A DNA stretch of 64,000 nucleotides from Nocardia kruczakiae NBRC 101016. Lineage in GTDB: Bacteria; Actinomycetota; Actinomycetes; Mycobacteriales; Mycobacteriaceae. The notes under the pieces were generated by a model. The model was not told the origin of the DNA and did no database searches. It saw nothing but the letters and a program-made list of their open reading frames with translations. Position numbers and translations under genes: made by a program. This document shows positions 16,969 to 25,460 of this stretch, in pieces. Each line of letters starts with the position of its first letter. Position 1 is the first letter of the stretch. The stretch is taken from assembly GCF_001612965.1 (NCBI RefSeq), contig NZ_BDBL01000005.1, positions 124,001-188,000 of the forward strand. Reading direction: 5' to 3'.

Positions 16969-17836
16969 CACACTGCTCATCGCCGACCCCGCGGCCGCAC
17001 GGATCACGGAACTGCGGCGGGCGCTGGCGCCGAAACGCCTGCGTGCCTCCGCCGGACTGGCGGTGTCGATTCTCGTGCTGATCGTGGTCCTCGGCTGGGC
17101 GGTCGCGCCCTCGCTTCTCGCCGGCGACGATCCACGCGCGGGAGTGCCGGAGGAGAAATTCCGCGGCCCGAGCCCGCAACACTGGTTCGGCACCGACAAC
17201 CTCGGCCGCGACCTGTACACCAGGGTGGCGCACGGGGCAGCGCTGACACTGTCGGCGACCGTCTGTGCCGTGCTGCTGGGGCTGGTGATCGGTTCGGCGA
17301 TCGGTCTCGTCTCGGGCACCCTCGGCGGGACCGTCGATGCCGTCGTCATGCGCGGAGTCGATGTGCTGCTGGCTATTCCGGAACTGTTGTCGGCGCTGGT
17401 ACTCATCACCGTGCTCGGGCTCGGTACCCGGAATGTGGCCATCGCGGTGGGAGTGGCGCTGATCGCCCGGTTCGCGCGGGTGATGCGCGCGGAAGTGCTG
17501 CGGGTGCGTCGCGCGCCCTACGTGGAGGCGGCGTTCGCGTCCGGGGTGCGCTGGCACACCGTGCTCATACGCCACATCCTGCGCACGGCATACGCGCCGG
17601 TCGCCGCGCTGGCCGCGGTCGAATTCGGCGTTGCGGTACTGGCGATTTCGTCGCTCAGCTTCCTCGGTTACGGTGCCGCGCCACCCACCCCGGAATGGGG
17701 TTCGCTGATCTCGGAGGGCCGCAACTACCTCGTGCTCGCCTGGTGGATGACCACGCTGCCCGGCCTGGTGATCGTCGCGGTGGTGCTCGCCGCCCAGCGC
17801 ATCGGCCGCGCGATCGGGACACCGGAGGACCGATGA
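16961..17836 (+). CDS. ABC transporter permease (DppC/GsiD type)
   Basis: 291-residue partner permease. HWFGTDNLGRDLYTRVAHG is the hallmark of DppC-like proteins and EAAFASGVRWHTVLIRHILR is the EAA loop. SFLGYGAAPPTPEWGSLISEGRNYL is the conserved C-terminal block. It should pair with the preceding permease to form the channel. The start ATG 16961 overlaps the previous gene. Its stop overlaps the start of a 25-codon ORF that bridges to the ATPase gene. Confidence 0.94.
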   Translation: MSDTLLIADPAAARITELRRALAPKRLRASAGLAVSILVLIVVLGWAVAPSLLAGDDPRAGVPEEKFRGPSPQHWFGTDNLGRDLYTRVAHGAALTLSATVCAVLLGLVIGSAIGLVSGTLGGTVDAVVMRGVDVLLAIPELLSALVLITVLGLGTRNVAIAVGVALIARFARVMRAEVLRVRRAPYVEAAFASGVRWHTVLIRHILRTAYAPVAALAAVEFGVAVLAISSLSFLGYGAAPPTPEWGSLISEGRNYLVLAWWMTTLPGLVIVAVVLAAQRIGRAIGTPEDR

Positions 17837-17910
17837 GACACACTGGCGCAGCCTCTCGTCGGCCCGACCGGGTGCGGGTGTCCCGCAAGACACAGGAGGC
17901 TCGACCATGA
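17833..17910 (+). CDS. small bridging ORF (25 aa) between permease and ATPase genes
   Basis: A short ORF starts at ATG 17833 in an ATGA overlap with the permease stop, and ends with a TGA that overlaps the ATPase start ATG at 17907. GGAGG lies four bases before its ATG and a second GGAGG precedes the ATPase start. The peptide is very basic (MRHTGAASRRPDRVRVSRKT...), with no Cys and no membrane segment. It has no recognised family. It may serve only to carry ribosomes across the gap for translational coupling, or it may be a real peptide. Whether it is translated is inferred from its signals alone. Confidence 0.4.
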   Translation: MRHTGAASRRPDRVRVSRKTQEARP

Positions 17911-19520
17911 GCGACGAGACCTTGTTGCGGGTCGACGACCTGCACGTCCGCTACGGTGGCACGTCGGTGGACGCGGTGTCGGGTGCGACGCTGGAGATCG
18001 CGCGCGGGGAGACCGTCGCGCTGGTCGGCGAATCGGGTTCGGGCAAATCCACACTCGCCCATGCCGTCATCGGCCTGCTGCCCCAGTCGGCGGAGGTAAC
18101 CGGCGGCGGAATCGTTTTCGACGGGCACCGGCTCGACACCGCGTCCGAACGCACCCTGCGCGGCCTGCGTGGTGCGCGCATCGGACTCGTCCCGCAGGAC
18201 CCCGGTACGTCGTTGAACCCGGTGCAGCGCATCGGCGATCAGGTGGCGGAGGTGTTGCGCATCCATCGGCGGGCCGACCGTCGCACGGCGCGGCTGGAGG
18301 CGGTGCGGTTGCTCACCGAGGCGGGCCTGGACCGGCCGGACGTGCGGGCACGGCAGTATCCGCAGGATCTGTCCGGCGGGCAACGCCAGCGGGTGCTGAT
18401 CGCGATCGCCCTGGCCTGCCAACCGGAACTGGTGATCGCCGACGAGCCGACCAGCGCCCTGGACGTCACCGTGCAGCGCCGCATCCTCGACCACCTCGCC
18501 GATCGCACCGCACAACTCGGCACCGCGGTACTGCTGATCACCCACGACCTCGCGGTGGCCGCCGACCGGGCCGATCGGATCGTGGTGATGCGGCACGGGC
18601 GGATCGTCGAAACCGGTACCACCACAGCCGTTCTCACCGATCCGCAGCACGAATACACCGCCGAGCTGCTCGCCGCCGCGCCGAGCGCCGAGACACCGGT
18701 GCGCCGGGCGCGCCCGCGTGCCGAACGACCGCTGCTGGTGGCGACAGGTCTGCGCAAGAGTTTCCGGATCGCGCGGGGCGTGCGCACGGATGCGGTCGAC
18801 GACGTGTCACTGGATCTCGATCGCGGCGAAACACTCTCGCTGGTCGGCGAATCCGGTTCCGGCAAGACCACCACCGCTCGCATCCTCGCGAGGCTGTCGG
18901 CACCCGATGCGGGCAGCATCCGCTTCGACGGGCGCGATGTCGCCGGGTTGCGCGGCGCCGGGCTGCGAGAGTTTCGCCGGCGCGTCCAGGTGGTGTACCA
19001 GAACCCGTACACGTCGCTGAATCCCACTCTCAGTGTCGCGAAGATCGTCGGAGAACCGTTGCAGGCCTTCGGGATCGGCGATCGCAGCGAACGCCGCGCC
19101 CGGGTCGCCGAACTGCTCGAGCAGGTCGCGCTTCCCGGCGAGGTCGCGGACCGGCGCCCGGAGCGGCTGTCGGGCGGGCAGCGCCAGCGCGTCGCGATCG
19201 CGCGGGCGCTGGCACTGCGGCCGGATGTGCTGGTGCTGGACGAGCCGGTGTCGGCACTCGATGTGGGGGTGCAGGCGCAGATCCTCGCGCTGCTGGAGCG
19301 GCTGCAGTCCGAGCTGGAGCTGAGCTATCTGTTCATCTCCCACGATCTGGCCGTAGTGCGCCGCATCAGCGACCGCGTCGCCGTGATGCGGCAGGGGCGG
19401 ATCGTCGAAACAGCGACCACCGCAACGCTGTTCGACAACCCCAGGCACGAATACACCCGCGAGCTGCTCGCCGCGGTACCGGGCCGGTTCGCGCGGCCGG
19501 TGATCGAACGGTCCGCATGA
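17907..19520 (+). CDS. fused double ABC ATPase (DppD-DppF / GsiA type)
   Basis: 537 residues with two complete nucleotide-binding domains. Domain 1 has Walker A GESGSGKST, signature LSGGQRQRV and Walker B VIADEP. Domain 2 has GESGSGKTT, LSGGQRQRV and VLDEP, with the DLAVV switch His in both. The peptide/glutathione importer family uses such fused ATPases (GsiA, YejF). GGAGG precedes ATG 17907. Together with the receptor and two permeases, it completes a full importer. It converges on the membrane protein gene at 19530. Confidence 0.94.
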   Translation: MSDETLLRVDDLHVRYGGTSVDAVSGATLEIARGETVALVGESGSGKSTLAHAVIGLLPQSAEVTGGGIVFDGHRLDTASERTLRGLRGARIGLVPQDPGTSLNPVQRIGDQVAEVLRIHRRADRRTARLEAVRLLTEAGLDRPDVRARQYPQDLSGGQRQRVLIAIALACQPELVIADEPTSALDVTVQRRILDHLADRTAQLGTAVLLITHDLAVAADRADRIVVMRHGRIVETGTTTAVLTDPQHEYTAELLAAAPSAETPVRRARPRAERPLLVATGLRKSFRIARGVRTDAVDDVSLDLDRGETLSLVGESGSGKTTTARILARLSAPDAGSIRFDGRDVAGLRGAGLREFRRRVQVVYQNPYTSLNPTLSVAKIVGEPLQAFGIGDRSERRARVAELLEQVALPGEVADRRPERLSGGQRQRVAIARALALRPDVLVLDEPVSALDVGVQAQILALLERLQSELELSYLFISHDLAVVRRISDRVAVMRQGRIVETATTATLFDNPRHEYTRELLAAVPGRFARPVIERSA

Positions 19521-19529
19521 GGTCGCGAA

Positions 19530-20606
19530 CTATTCGTCGGAGTCGGCCGGGTCGGGCTCGCTCGCGCCGGCCTGCCGGTCCCGCCACACCCAGAACACCG
19601 TGGAGGCGACCAGCGCCCACCCGGCGAGCACCAGATACGGGAATATGTGCTGGTGGCCGGAGAAATACACCGCGGTGTGCTGGGCGTTCACCGAGGCGCC
19701 CGGCGGTAGCCAGCGGCCGATCGCGCCGAGAACCGAGGGCAGCAGCGGCCACGACACCGCGCCGCCGGAGGACGGATTGCCCAGTAGCACCATCACCCCC
19801 CAGGTCGGGATCATCGCCCAGCGTCCGAACAGCGCGCTGAACATCGAGAAGATCATGCCCGAGGTGAACATCGTGAACGCCAGAATTCCCCACGAGTGCA
19901 GGAACGGCAGCGTCAGCGCGCCCAGCCACCAGTCGACCACGGCGGCGATCGCGAACCCGCCCAGCAGGGCGTAGGCGACGGTGAACGCGATCCGCTGCAC
20001 CGCGCTCAACGCACCGGCGTGCACATTGAGCTGGATGGCGCCGACGAAGCCGATGATCACCGCCGCCAGCGTGATGTAGAAGATCGCCAATCCGCGCGGA
20101 TCGCCCGGCTGCAGCGGATTGATATCGGTCACCGCGATCGGTATCCGGGTCTGGCGGCTCGCCTCGGCGGCCGCGGTGACGAGCACCTGGGCCACCGACG
20201 ATCCGGACGCACCCGAAATATCGACCGGGATCCGCTCCGCGGTGCGCACATCCAGGATGGCGAACACCCGCTGCGATTCGACGGCCTCGCGCGCCGCCGC
20301 CGGAGTGTCGTAGTGCAGCGGATGCAGGGAGCCGTTCAGAGCCTGATCCATGGTGTCGAGGAAGCGCTGGTCGGGTGCGGGCACCGCGGTGCCCGCATCG
20401 ACGACCGCGACCGGAATCCGGTGTGGTGTCGGATTGGCGAGGATATAGGTGTAGGAGCCGGCGAACAGTCCGGCCGCGATCGCCAGGATGAACACCAGCA
20501 CCGTCGCCGGCAGATACGGCGAGTGCCGGAATCGGTGCCGGCGGCCGCGCCATCCGGTCGGGGCCACCGGCACCGCGGCCGGGATATTCCGCTCGTTGTC
20601 GGACAT
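19530..20606 (-). CDS. DUF3533/YhgE-Pip-like membrane protein
   Basis: 358 residues with one N-terminal membrane segment, a ~130-residue extracytoplasmic domain, and about five C-terminal membrane segments. The layout (VLVFILAIAAGLFAGSYTYILANPTPHRIPVAVVD...) fits the DUF3533/ABC-2-type permease-related family (SNG1/YhgE). Function is uncertain; relatives have been linked to phage infection, export or membrane integrity. It sits between the transporter operon and the monooxygenase operon but on the opposite strand, so it is probably not part of the sulfur regulon. Confidence 0.75.
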   Translation of the reverse strand: MSDNERNIPAAVPVAPTGWRGRRHRFRHSPYLPATVLVFILAIAAGLFAGSYTYILANPTPHRIPVAVVDAGTAVPAPDQRFLDTMDQALNGSLHPLHYDTPAAAREAVESQRVFAILDVRTAERIPVDISGASGSSVAQVLVTAAAEASRQTRIPIAVTDINPLQPGDPRGLAIFYITLAAVIIGFVGAIQLNVHAGALSAVQRIAFTVAYALLGGFAIAAVVDWWLGALTLPFLHSWGILAFTMFTSGMIFSMFSALFGRWAMIPTWGVMVLLGNPSSGGAVSWPLLPSVLGAIGRWLPPGASVNAQHTAVYFSGHQHIFPYLVLAGWALVASTVFWVWRDRQAGASEPDPADSDE

Positions 20607-20748
20607 GCCGCCACCTTAGGAGCCCGCGGCTCCGGAATTCCGGAAGCGGGCAGATGCGGCGGCCCGCGCAATCCGAGCCGTCCTCGCCGACGCGGCTCCC
20701 CGCCGATGCCGCCCGCCGCAAGAATAGAATTCACCGCGATCGAGAGTG

Positions 20749-20777
20749 CTGACGCCGCAGGCGATTTCTCATAGTTT
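20749..20777 (+). promoter_or_regulatory. promoter of the monooxygenase operon, matching the transporter promoter
   Basis: -35 CTGACG (20749-20754), 17-bp spacer, -10 TAGTTT (20772-20777). The preceding block GCGATCGAGAGTGCTGACGCCGC differs from that before the transporter operon (13628-13649) by only two bases, so the two promoters look like relatives under common control. Confidence 0.65.
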
Positions 20778-20786
20778 GAGCTTCTG

Positions 20787-20862
20787 CCCATCCGGCGATC
20801 GCGGGACATCTCCGCTTCCCGCGAACCGCGATTCGGCGGTGTCTCTCCTGTCGATCGAAAGG
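20787..20862 (+). promoter_or_regulatory. structured leader of the monooxygenase operon, possible divergent S-box
   Basis: The leader starts CCCATCCGGCGATCG, as in the first S-box (CCCATCCAGAGCGATCG). It contains GCGGGA (20801-20806) that can pair with TCCCGC (20817-20822), then GAACC, a CCGC/GCGG hairpin, and GGTGTCTCTCC before the Shine-Dalgarno GAAAGGA (20857-20863). The key GCAACC of S-boxes is GCGAACC here and the element is shorter, so ligand binding is uncertain. It could be a degenerate or variant SAM element. Confidence 0.4.
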
Positions 20863-20872
20863 ACGCCTTCGC

Positions 20873-21955
20873 ATGTCGTCGTTCCCGCCTCTGCTCGGGG
20901 TGGAATTGTCCGGCACGGGTATCCACCCGGCGTCGTGGCGGCGGGCCGACTCCCGCGCCGAAGAGCTGTTCACGCCCGGCTACTGGCTCGACGCGATCAC
21001 CGCCGTCGACCGGGCCGGACTCGACTTCGTCTTCCTCCCGGACTCCTTCGGCGTGGACGCCAGTGGTTACGGCCCGCTCGACGCGATCGCGCTCGCCGCC
21101 CGCGCCGCCGCCGCGACCCGCAGCATCGGGCTGATCCCGCAGGCGACGGTCACCCACACCGAACCGTTCCATGTGTCCAAGGCGATCGCTGCCCTCGATT
21201 ACGCCACCTACGGCCGGGCCGGTTGGGAGGTCGCGGTCTCCGCGGATCCCGAGCAGACGACCCTGTTCGGCCGCAAACAGCCGCAGGACGACGCCTCGCT
21301 GTGGCGCGAGGCCGAGGAGGCGATCGAGGTGGTGACCCGGTTGTGGGACAGCTGGGAGGACGACGCCGAGATCCGCGATCTCGCGACCGGCCGCTTCATC
21401 GACCGCGACCGGTTGCACTACATCGATTTCGAGGGCGAGAACTTCTCGGTCAAGGGTCCTTCGATCACACCACGCCCGCCCCAGGGGCAGCCGCCGATCG
21501 CGGTGCGCGCCGAGTCGCCCGCGAGTACCCGCCTCGCGGTCCATCGCGCGGATCTGATCCGGGTCGGCGCCGCCGATCTCGACGAAGCCGCCGCCCTGCG
21601 CACCCAGCTGCGCTCCGCAGTCGCCGCGGCCGGGCGGTCCCCCGACGAGGTGCGGATCCTGCTCGACGTCGAGGTGCATCTGGCCGCGACCGAGGACCGG
21701 GCGCACGCCGAACTCGGGCAGCTGGACGCCTGGGGTCCGACGGCCCCGCCCGCGACCGTGCGCCACCTCGGCACCGCCGACGGACTGCGAGCGCTGTTCG
21801 ACCGGACCCAGCGCGCGTGCGCCGCCGACGGTCTGGTGCTGCGGCCCCTGGCGGTGCCCGCGTTCACCGCCGCGCTCGACCGGCCGGCACGCAGTCTGCG
21901 CAGCCGCATCGGATTGACGCGCCCCGCCAACCGCTACGCACTCGCCCGAGGATGA
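20873..21955 (+). CDS. LLM-class flavin-dependent oxidoreductase 1
   Basis: 360-residue luciferase-like monooxygenase. Early blocks DAITAVDRAGLDFVFLPDS and GYGPLDAIALAARAAAATRSIGLIPQATVTHTEPF are the (beta/alpha)8 signatures of the family, followed by AALDYATYGRAGWEVAVS. These enzymes use FMNH2 and O2, often from a separate reductase, to oxidise and cleave C-S or C-N bonds. It is the first of three consecutive paralogues. ATG 20873 follows GAAAGGA. The substrate is inferred only from context. Confidence 0.88.
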   Translation: MSSFPPLLGVELSGTGIHPASWRRADSRAEELFTPGYWLDAITAVDRAGLDFVFLPDSFGVDASGYGPLDAIALAARAAAATRSIGLIPQATVTHTEPFHVSKAIAALDYATYGRAGWEVAVSADPEQTTLFGRKQPQDDASLWREAEEAIEVVTRLWDSWEDDAEIRDLATGRFIDRDRLHYIDFEGENFSVKGPSITPRPPQGQPPIAVRAESPASTRLAVHRADLIRVGAADLDEAAALRTQLRSAVAAAGRSPDEVRILLDVEVHLAATEDRAHAELGQLDAWGPTAPPATVRHLGTADGLRALFDRTQRACAADGLVLRPLAVPAFTAALDRPARSLRSRIGLTRPANRYALARG

Positions 21956-21957
21956 GG

Positions 21958-23322
21958 ATGCCGAAACAACAGGTACGCAAGCAGATTCATCTGGCCGCCC
22001 ACTTCCCCGGGGTGAACAACACCACGGTGTGGAGTGTGCCGGAGTCGGGCAGCCAGATCGAGTTCGACTCTTTCGTCCACCTGGCGCGCACCGCCGAGCG
22101 CGGATTGTTCGACTTCTTCTTCCTCGCCGAGGGGCTGCGCCTGCGCGAACATCGCGGCCGGATCTTCGACCTCGACGTGGTCGGTCGTCCCGACACCTTC
22201 ACCGTGCTCGACGCGCTCGCCGGGGTCACGACCCATCTCGGCCTGGCCGGCACGATCAACACCACGTTCAACGAACCCTTCGAACTCGCACGGCAATTCG
22301 CCAGCCTGGACCACCTGTCGGGTGGGCGGGCCGCCTGGAACGCCGTCACCTCGTCCGACGCGTTCACCGGTGAGAATTTCCGGCGTGGTGGCTATCTGGA
22401 CCACTCGCAGCGCTACGTGCGCGCGGCGGAAGTGGTCGACGCGACCCGCGCGATCTGGGACAGTCGCGCCGGCGGGGCGCCGGTCGTCGACCGCGAACGC
22501 GGGGTGTTCGGCGGCCCGGCGCCCCGATTCAGGTATCGCGGAACGCAATTCGATATCGAGGGCGTCTACGGATTGCCGGCGAGCCCGCAGGGATATCCGG
22601 TGCAGATCCAGGCCGGTGATTCCGAGGAGGGCCGGGAGTTCGCCGCCGCGAAGGCCGATGCGATCTTCAGCCGCCACGGCGAACTCGAGGACGGGCGCCA
22701 GTTCTACACCGACATCAAAACCCGGCTCGCGAAGTACGGCCGCCGGCGCGACGATCTGAAGATCCTGCCCGCGGCGACGTTCGTGCTCGGTGACAGCGAC
22801 GCCGATGCGCAGGAGCGGGCGCGGGAGATCCGGCTGCAGCAGGTCGGCCCGCAGACCGCGATCGCCTTCCTCGAACAGGTCTGGGGCCGTGACCTTTCCG
22901 GCTACGACCCCGACGGTCCGCTGCCCGAGATCGATCCGGTCGACAACGCGAACATCACTCGTGGACGCGTCCGGCACGCCAAGGACCCGCGCGCAGTGGC
23001 CGAGGCCTGGCGCGCCAAGGCGGACGCCGAGAAGCTGAGCATCCGGGAACTGATCATCGAGGTGACCGCGCGCCAGCAGTTCGTCGGCACGCCCGCTCAG
23101 GTCGCCGCGGAGATCGATCGGTATGTCCAGTCCGACGCCGCCGACGGCTTCGTGCTCGTCCCCCATCTGACGCCCGCCGGACTCGACGAATTCGTGGACA
23201 AGGTCGTTCCCGAACTCCAGGAGCTGGGCAGTTTCCGAACCGAATACACCGGTGTGACCCTGCGCGAACATCTGGGGCTGCGCCATCCGCATCGCGGCAG
23301 CGAAGGAGTGCGAGCGTCATGA
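21958..23322 (+). CDS. NtaA/SnaA/DszA-family FMN-dependent monooxygenase
   Basis: 454 residues, the longer subtype that includes nitrilotriacetate monooxygenase, DszA and the B. subtilis cysteine-salvage enzymes (CmoJ/YxeK-like). Signatures: FFFLAEGLRLREHRGRIFD, TINTTFNEPFELARQFASLDHLSGGRAAWNAVTSSD and YPVQIQAGDSEEGREFAA. Start choice: ATG 21958 has GAGG six bases upstream; ATG 21952, overlapping the previous stop, is also in frame. It overlaps the next gene by four bases. Expected to oxidise an organosulfur or aminocarboxylate substrate with FMNH2. Confidence 0.9.
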   Translation: MPKQQVRKQIHLAAHFPGVNNTTVWSVPESGSQIEFDSFVHLARTAERGLFDFFFLAEGLRLREHRGRIFDLDVVGRPDTFTVLDALAGVTTHLGLAGTINTTFNEPFELARQFASLDHLSGGRAAWNAVTSSDAFTGENFRRGGYLDHSQRYVRAAEVVDATRAIWDSRAGGAPVVDRERGVFGGPAPRFRYRGTQFDIEGVYGLPASPQGYPVQIQAGDSEEGREFAAAKADAIFSRHGELEDGRQFYTDIKTRLAKYGRRRDDLKILPAATFVLGDSDADAQERAREIRLQQVGPQTAIAFLEQVWGRDLSGYDPDGPLPEIDPVDNANITRGRVRHAKDPRAVAEAWRAKADAEKLSIRELIIEVTARQQFVGTPAQVAAEIDRYVQSDAADGFVLVPHLTPAGLDEFVDKVVPELQELGSFRTEYTGVTLREHLGLRHPHRGSEGVRAS

Positions 23323-24452
23323 CCGTGCCGTTGTCGATTCTGGATCTCTCCCCCGTCAGTGCCGGGTCCACACCGCGGCAGGCGCTGCGCAACACCGTCG
23401 ATTTGGCCCGCCACGCCGAGTCGTGGGGTTATCGCCGATTCTGGGTCGCCGAACACCATTTCGTCGCGGTGGCCTCCTCCGCACCGACCACGCTCATCGC
23501 GTTGATCGCGGCCGCCACCGACACCATCCGGGTCGGCTCGGCCGCCGTGCAGGCCGGCCACCACACCTCCGCCGCGGTGGTCGAGGCCTTCGGCACCATC
23601 GACGCGCTGTATCCGGGACGGCTGGATCTGGGGCTGGGGCGCTCGGCACATCGGATCGCCGAGGTGCGCTCGGCGGGGGTGAAACCGGTGCCGGCCCCCG
23701 ACCGTCCTACCCGGGTACGCGACGGTGTGGTGATCCCGCCGCCGTTCAGTTCCGGACGGCTGCTCGATACCGCCCGGCTGGCGGCGAGTTTCGAGGCGCT
23801 GCAACTGCCGGGCACCCAGCCGCTGGACTACGGCCGTCAGGTCCGCGAGATCCGCGACCTGCTGACCGGGAACTACCGCAGCTCGGAAGGTATTGCCCTG
23901 CATGCTGTTCCGGGTGAGGGCGCCGAAGTTCAGCTGTGGCTGTTCGGTAGTTCCGGCGGTGAGAGCGCTCAGCTCGCGGGCCGGCTCGGACTGCCCTTCG
24001 CGGCCAACTACCACGTCTCCCCCGGCACGATCGTGGAGACGGTGGAGGCGTATCGCGCCGCCTTCCGGCCGTCGGCGGTGCTCGACCGGCCCTATCTGGT
24101 GGTGTCGGCGGATGTGGTCGTGGCCGACGACGACGCGACCGCTGCCCACCTGGCCTCGACCTACGGGCATTGGGTCTACAGCATCCGCAGCGGCGCCGGC
24201 GCCGCCGAATATCTCGACCCCGACACCGCGCCCGCGCTGACCGAACAGCAGCAGCGCCTGGTGCACGATCGCGTCACCACTCAGTTCGTCGGCGCACCCG
24301 GTTCGGTGGCCGAGCGGCTCTCCGCGCTGCAACAGTTGACCGACGCCGACGAACTCGTCGTCACCAGCGTCACCTACCGGCACGAGGACCGGCTGCGCTC
24401 ACACGAACTGCTCGCCGCCGAATGGGGATTACCGCAGATCCGCGCCGCCTAG
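23319..24452 (+). CDS. LLM-class flavin-dependent oxidoreductase 3
   Basis: 377-residue luciferase-like protein of the MsnO8/alkanal-monooxygenase-like group, opening with LSILDLSPVSAGSTPRQAL and continuing HAESWGYRRFWVAEHHF, both typical of that subgroup. The His in AEHH is the usual active-site residue. GSAAVQAGHHTSAAVVEAFGTIDALYPGRLDLGLGR is the conserved central block. It starts in an ATGA overlap with the previous gene, so the three monooxygenases should be made together. A dedicated flavin reductase is not encoded nearby. Confidence 0.88.
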   Translation: MTVPLSILDLSPVSAGSTPRQALRNTVDLARHAESWGYRRFWVAEHHFVAVASSAPTTLIALIAAATDTIRVGSAAVQAGHHTSAAVVEAFGTIDALYPGRLDLGLGRSAHRIAEVRSAGVKPVPAPDRPTRVRDGVVIPPPFSSGRLLDTARLAASFEALQLPGTQPLDYGRQVREIRDLLTGNYRSSEGIALHAVPGEGAEVQLWLFGSSGGESAQLAGRLGLPFAANYHVSPGTIVETVEAYRAAFRPSAVLDRPYLVVSADVVVADDDATAAHLASTYGHWVYSIRSGAGAAEYLDPDTAPALTEQQQRLVHDRVTTQFVGAPGSVAERLSALQQLTDADELVVTSVTYRHEDRLRSHELLAAEWGLPQIRAA

Positions 24453-24455
24453 GAT

Positions 24456-24608
24456 CTACTCGCGGCGAGAACGTAGCGCCGCGCACAGACCCAGCGCGGC
24501 GACGAACACCAGACTCACCGCTGCTTCGATGTGCGGCCGATGAGTTCCGGGTGCGGAAGGAGTCTCCTCAGCAGACGCAACCGCAGAGGAGTCGCCGTGC
24601 CGCTTCAT
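24456..24608 (-). CDS. possible small single-pass membrane protein (50 aa)
   Basis: Open frame from ATG 24608 ending in a hydrophobic stretch (AAVSLVFVAALGLCAAL) and a basic tail RSRRE, a layout seen in genuine small membrane proteins. It converges on the monooxygenase gene, overlaps the start of the hydrolase by about 12 bases on the other strand, and has no strong ribosome site. Kept as a weak candidate. Confidence 0.2.
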   Translation of the reverse strand: MKRHGDSSAVASAEETPSAPGTHRPHIEAAVSLVFVAALGLCAALRSRRE

Positions 24609-25460
24609 GGTCAACGCTCGCCCGAGCACATGGTCACCGTCGGTGACGCCGATTTGTGTGTGACCACCTTCGGAGACCGCCGGCGGCCTCCGGTGGTGCT
24701 GCCCAGCACGTCGGGACTGTTCTGGGAGGACGAGTTCTGCGACCGGCTCGCCACCGCCGGCCGGTTCGTCCTTCGCTACGACATTCGCGACACCGGCCGG
24801 TCGACCACCTATCCGACCGGCTCGCCGGGATACGACCTCCGGGATCTGGTTTCCGACATCGTCGGACTGATGGATACCTTCGGACTGCCGCGTGCCCACC
24901 TGGTGGGCTTCTCGGTGGCCGGATGGATCTGTCAACTCGCCGCCCTCGATCACGGCGACCGTGTATCGGCCCTGACCCTGATCAACACCCGCCCGACCGC
25001 GCCCGGCCCGGCGGATCCGGATCTGCCGGAACACTCCGACCGGATCGTGGGCTTCTTCACGGCGACACCCGCTCCGGACTGGTCCGACCGAGCGGCGGTG
25101 ATCGACTATCGCGTCGAGCAGGCCCGGACACTGTCCGGCGCACACGGATTCGACGAACAGCGGGCACGGCAGCAGGCGAGGCGCACGGTCGCCCGCACGA
25201 CCGATATGGGCTCCAGTGTGCTCAATCTGGCGTTCGTCGAGGCGGGCGAGCGCTGGCGGGAGCGTCTGGGCGAGCTCACCGTGCCGACCCTCGTCGTCCA
25301 CGGCACCGACGACCCGTTCTTCCCGTACGGCAACGGGCAGGCCATGGCCCGTGAGATCCCGGGCGCCGAACTGCTCCCGCTGCCGGGCATCGGCCATGAA
25401 CTGCCTGCCTCGACCTGGGATCCGCTGCTGGCCGGCATGCTGGCACTCGAGGACGCATGA
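24597..25460 (+). CDS. alpha/beta-hydrolase
   Basis: 287 residues. The nucleophile elbow is GFSVAG (Ser), the acid is in HGTDDPFF and the His in GIGHELP, giving a Ser-Asp-His triad. YDIRDTGRS is the usual oxyanion-region strand of hydrolases annotated as doxorubicin-esterase-like or lactonase-like. GTG 24597 is chosen because GAGGAG lies six bases upstream; an upstream ATG at 24531 would add unrelated residues. It follows the monooxygenase operon by 145 bp in the same direction, but membership in that operon is not shown. Confidence 0.88.
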   Translation: MPLHGQRSPEHMVTVGDADLCVTTFGDRRRPPVVLPSTSGLFWEDEFCDRLATAGRFVLRYDIRDTGRSTTYPTGSPGYDLRDLVSDIVGLMDTFGLPRAHLVGFSVAGWICQLAALDHGDRVSALTLINTRPTAPGPADPDLPEHSDRIVGFFTATPAPDWSDRAAVIDYRVEQARTLSGAHGFDEQRARQQARRTVARTTDMGSSVLNLAFVEAGERWRERLGELTVPTLVVHGTDDPFFPYGNGQAMAREIPGAELLPLPGIGHELPASTWDPLLAGMLALEDA

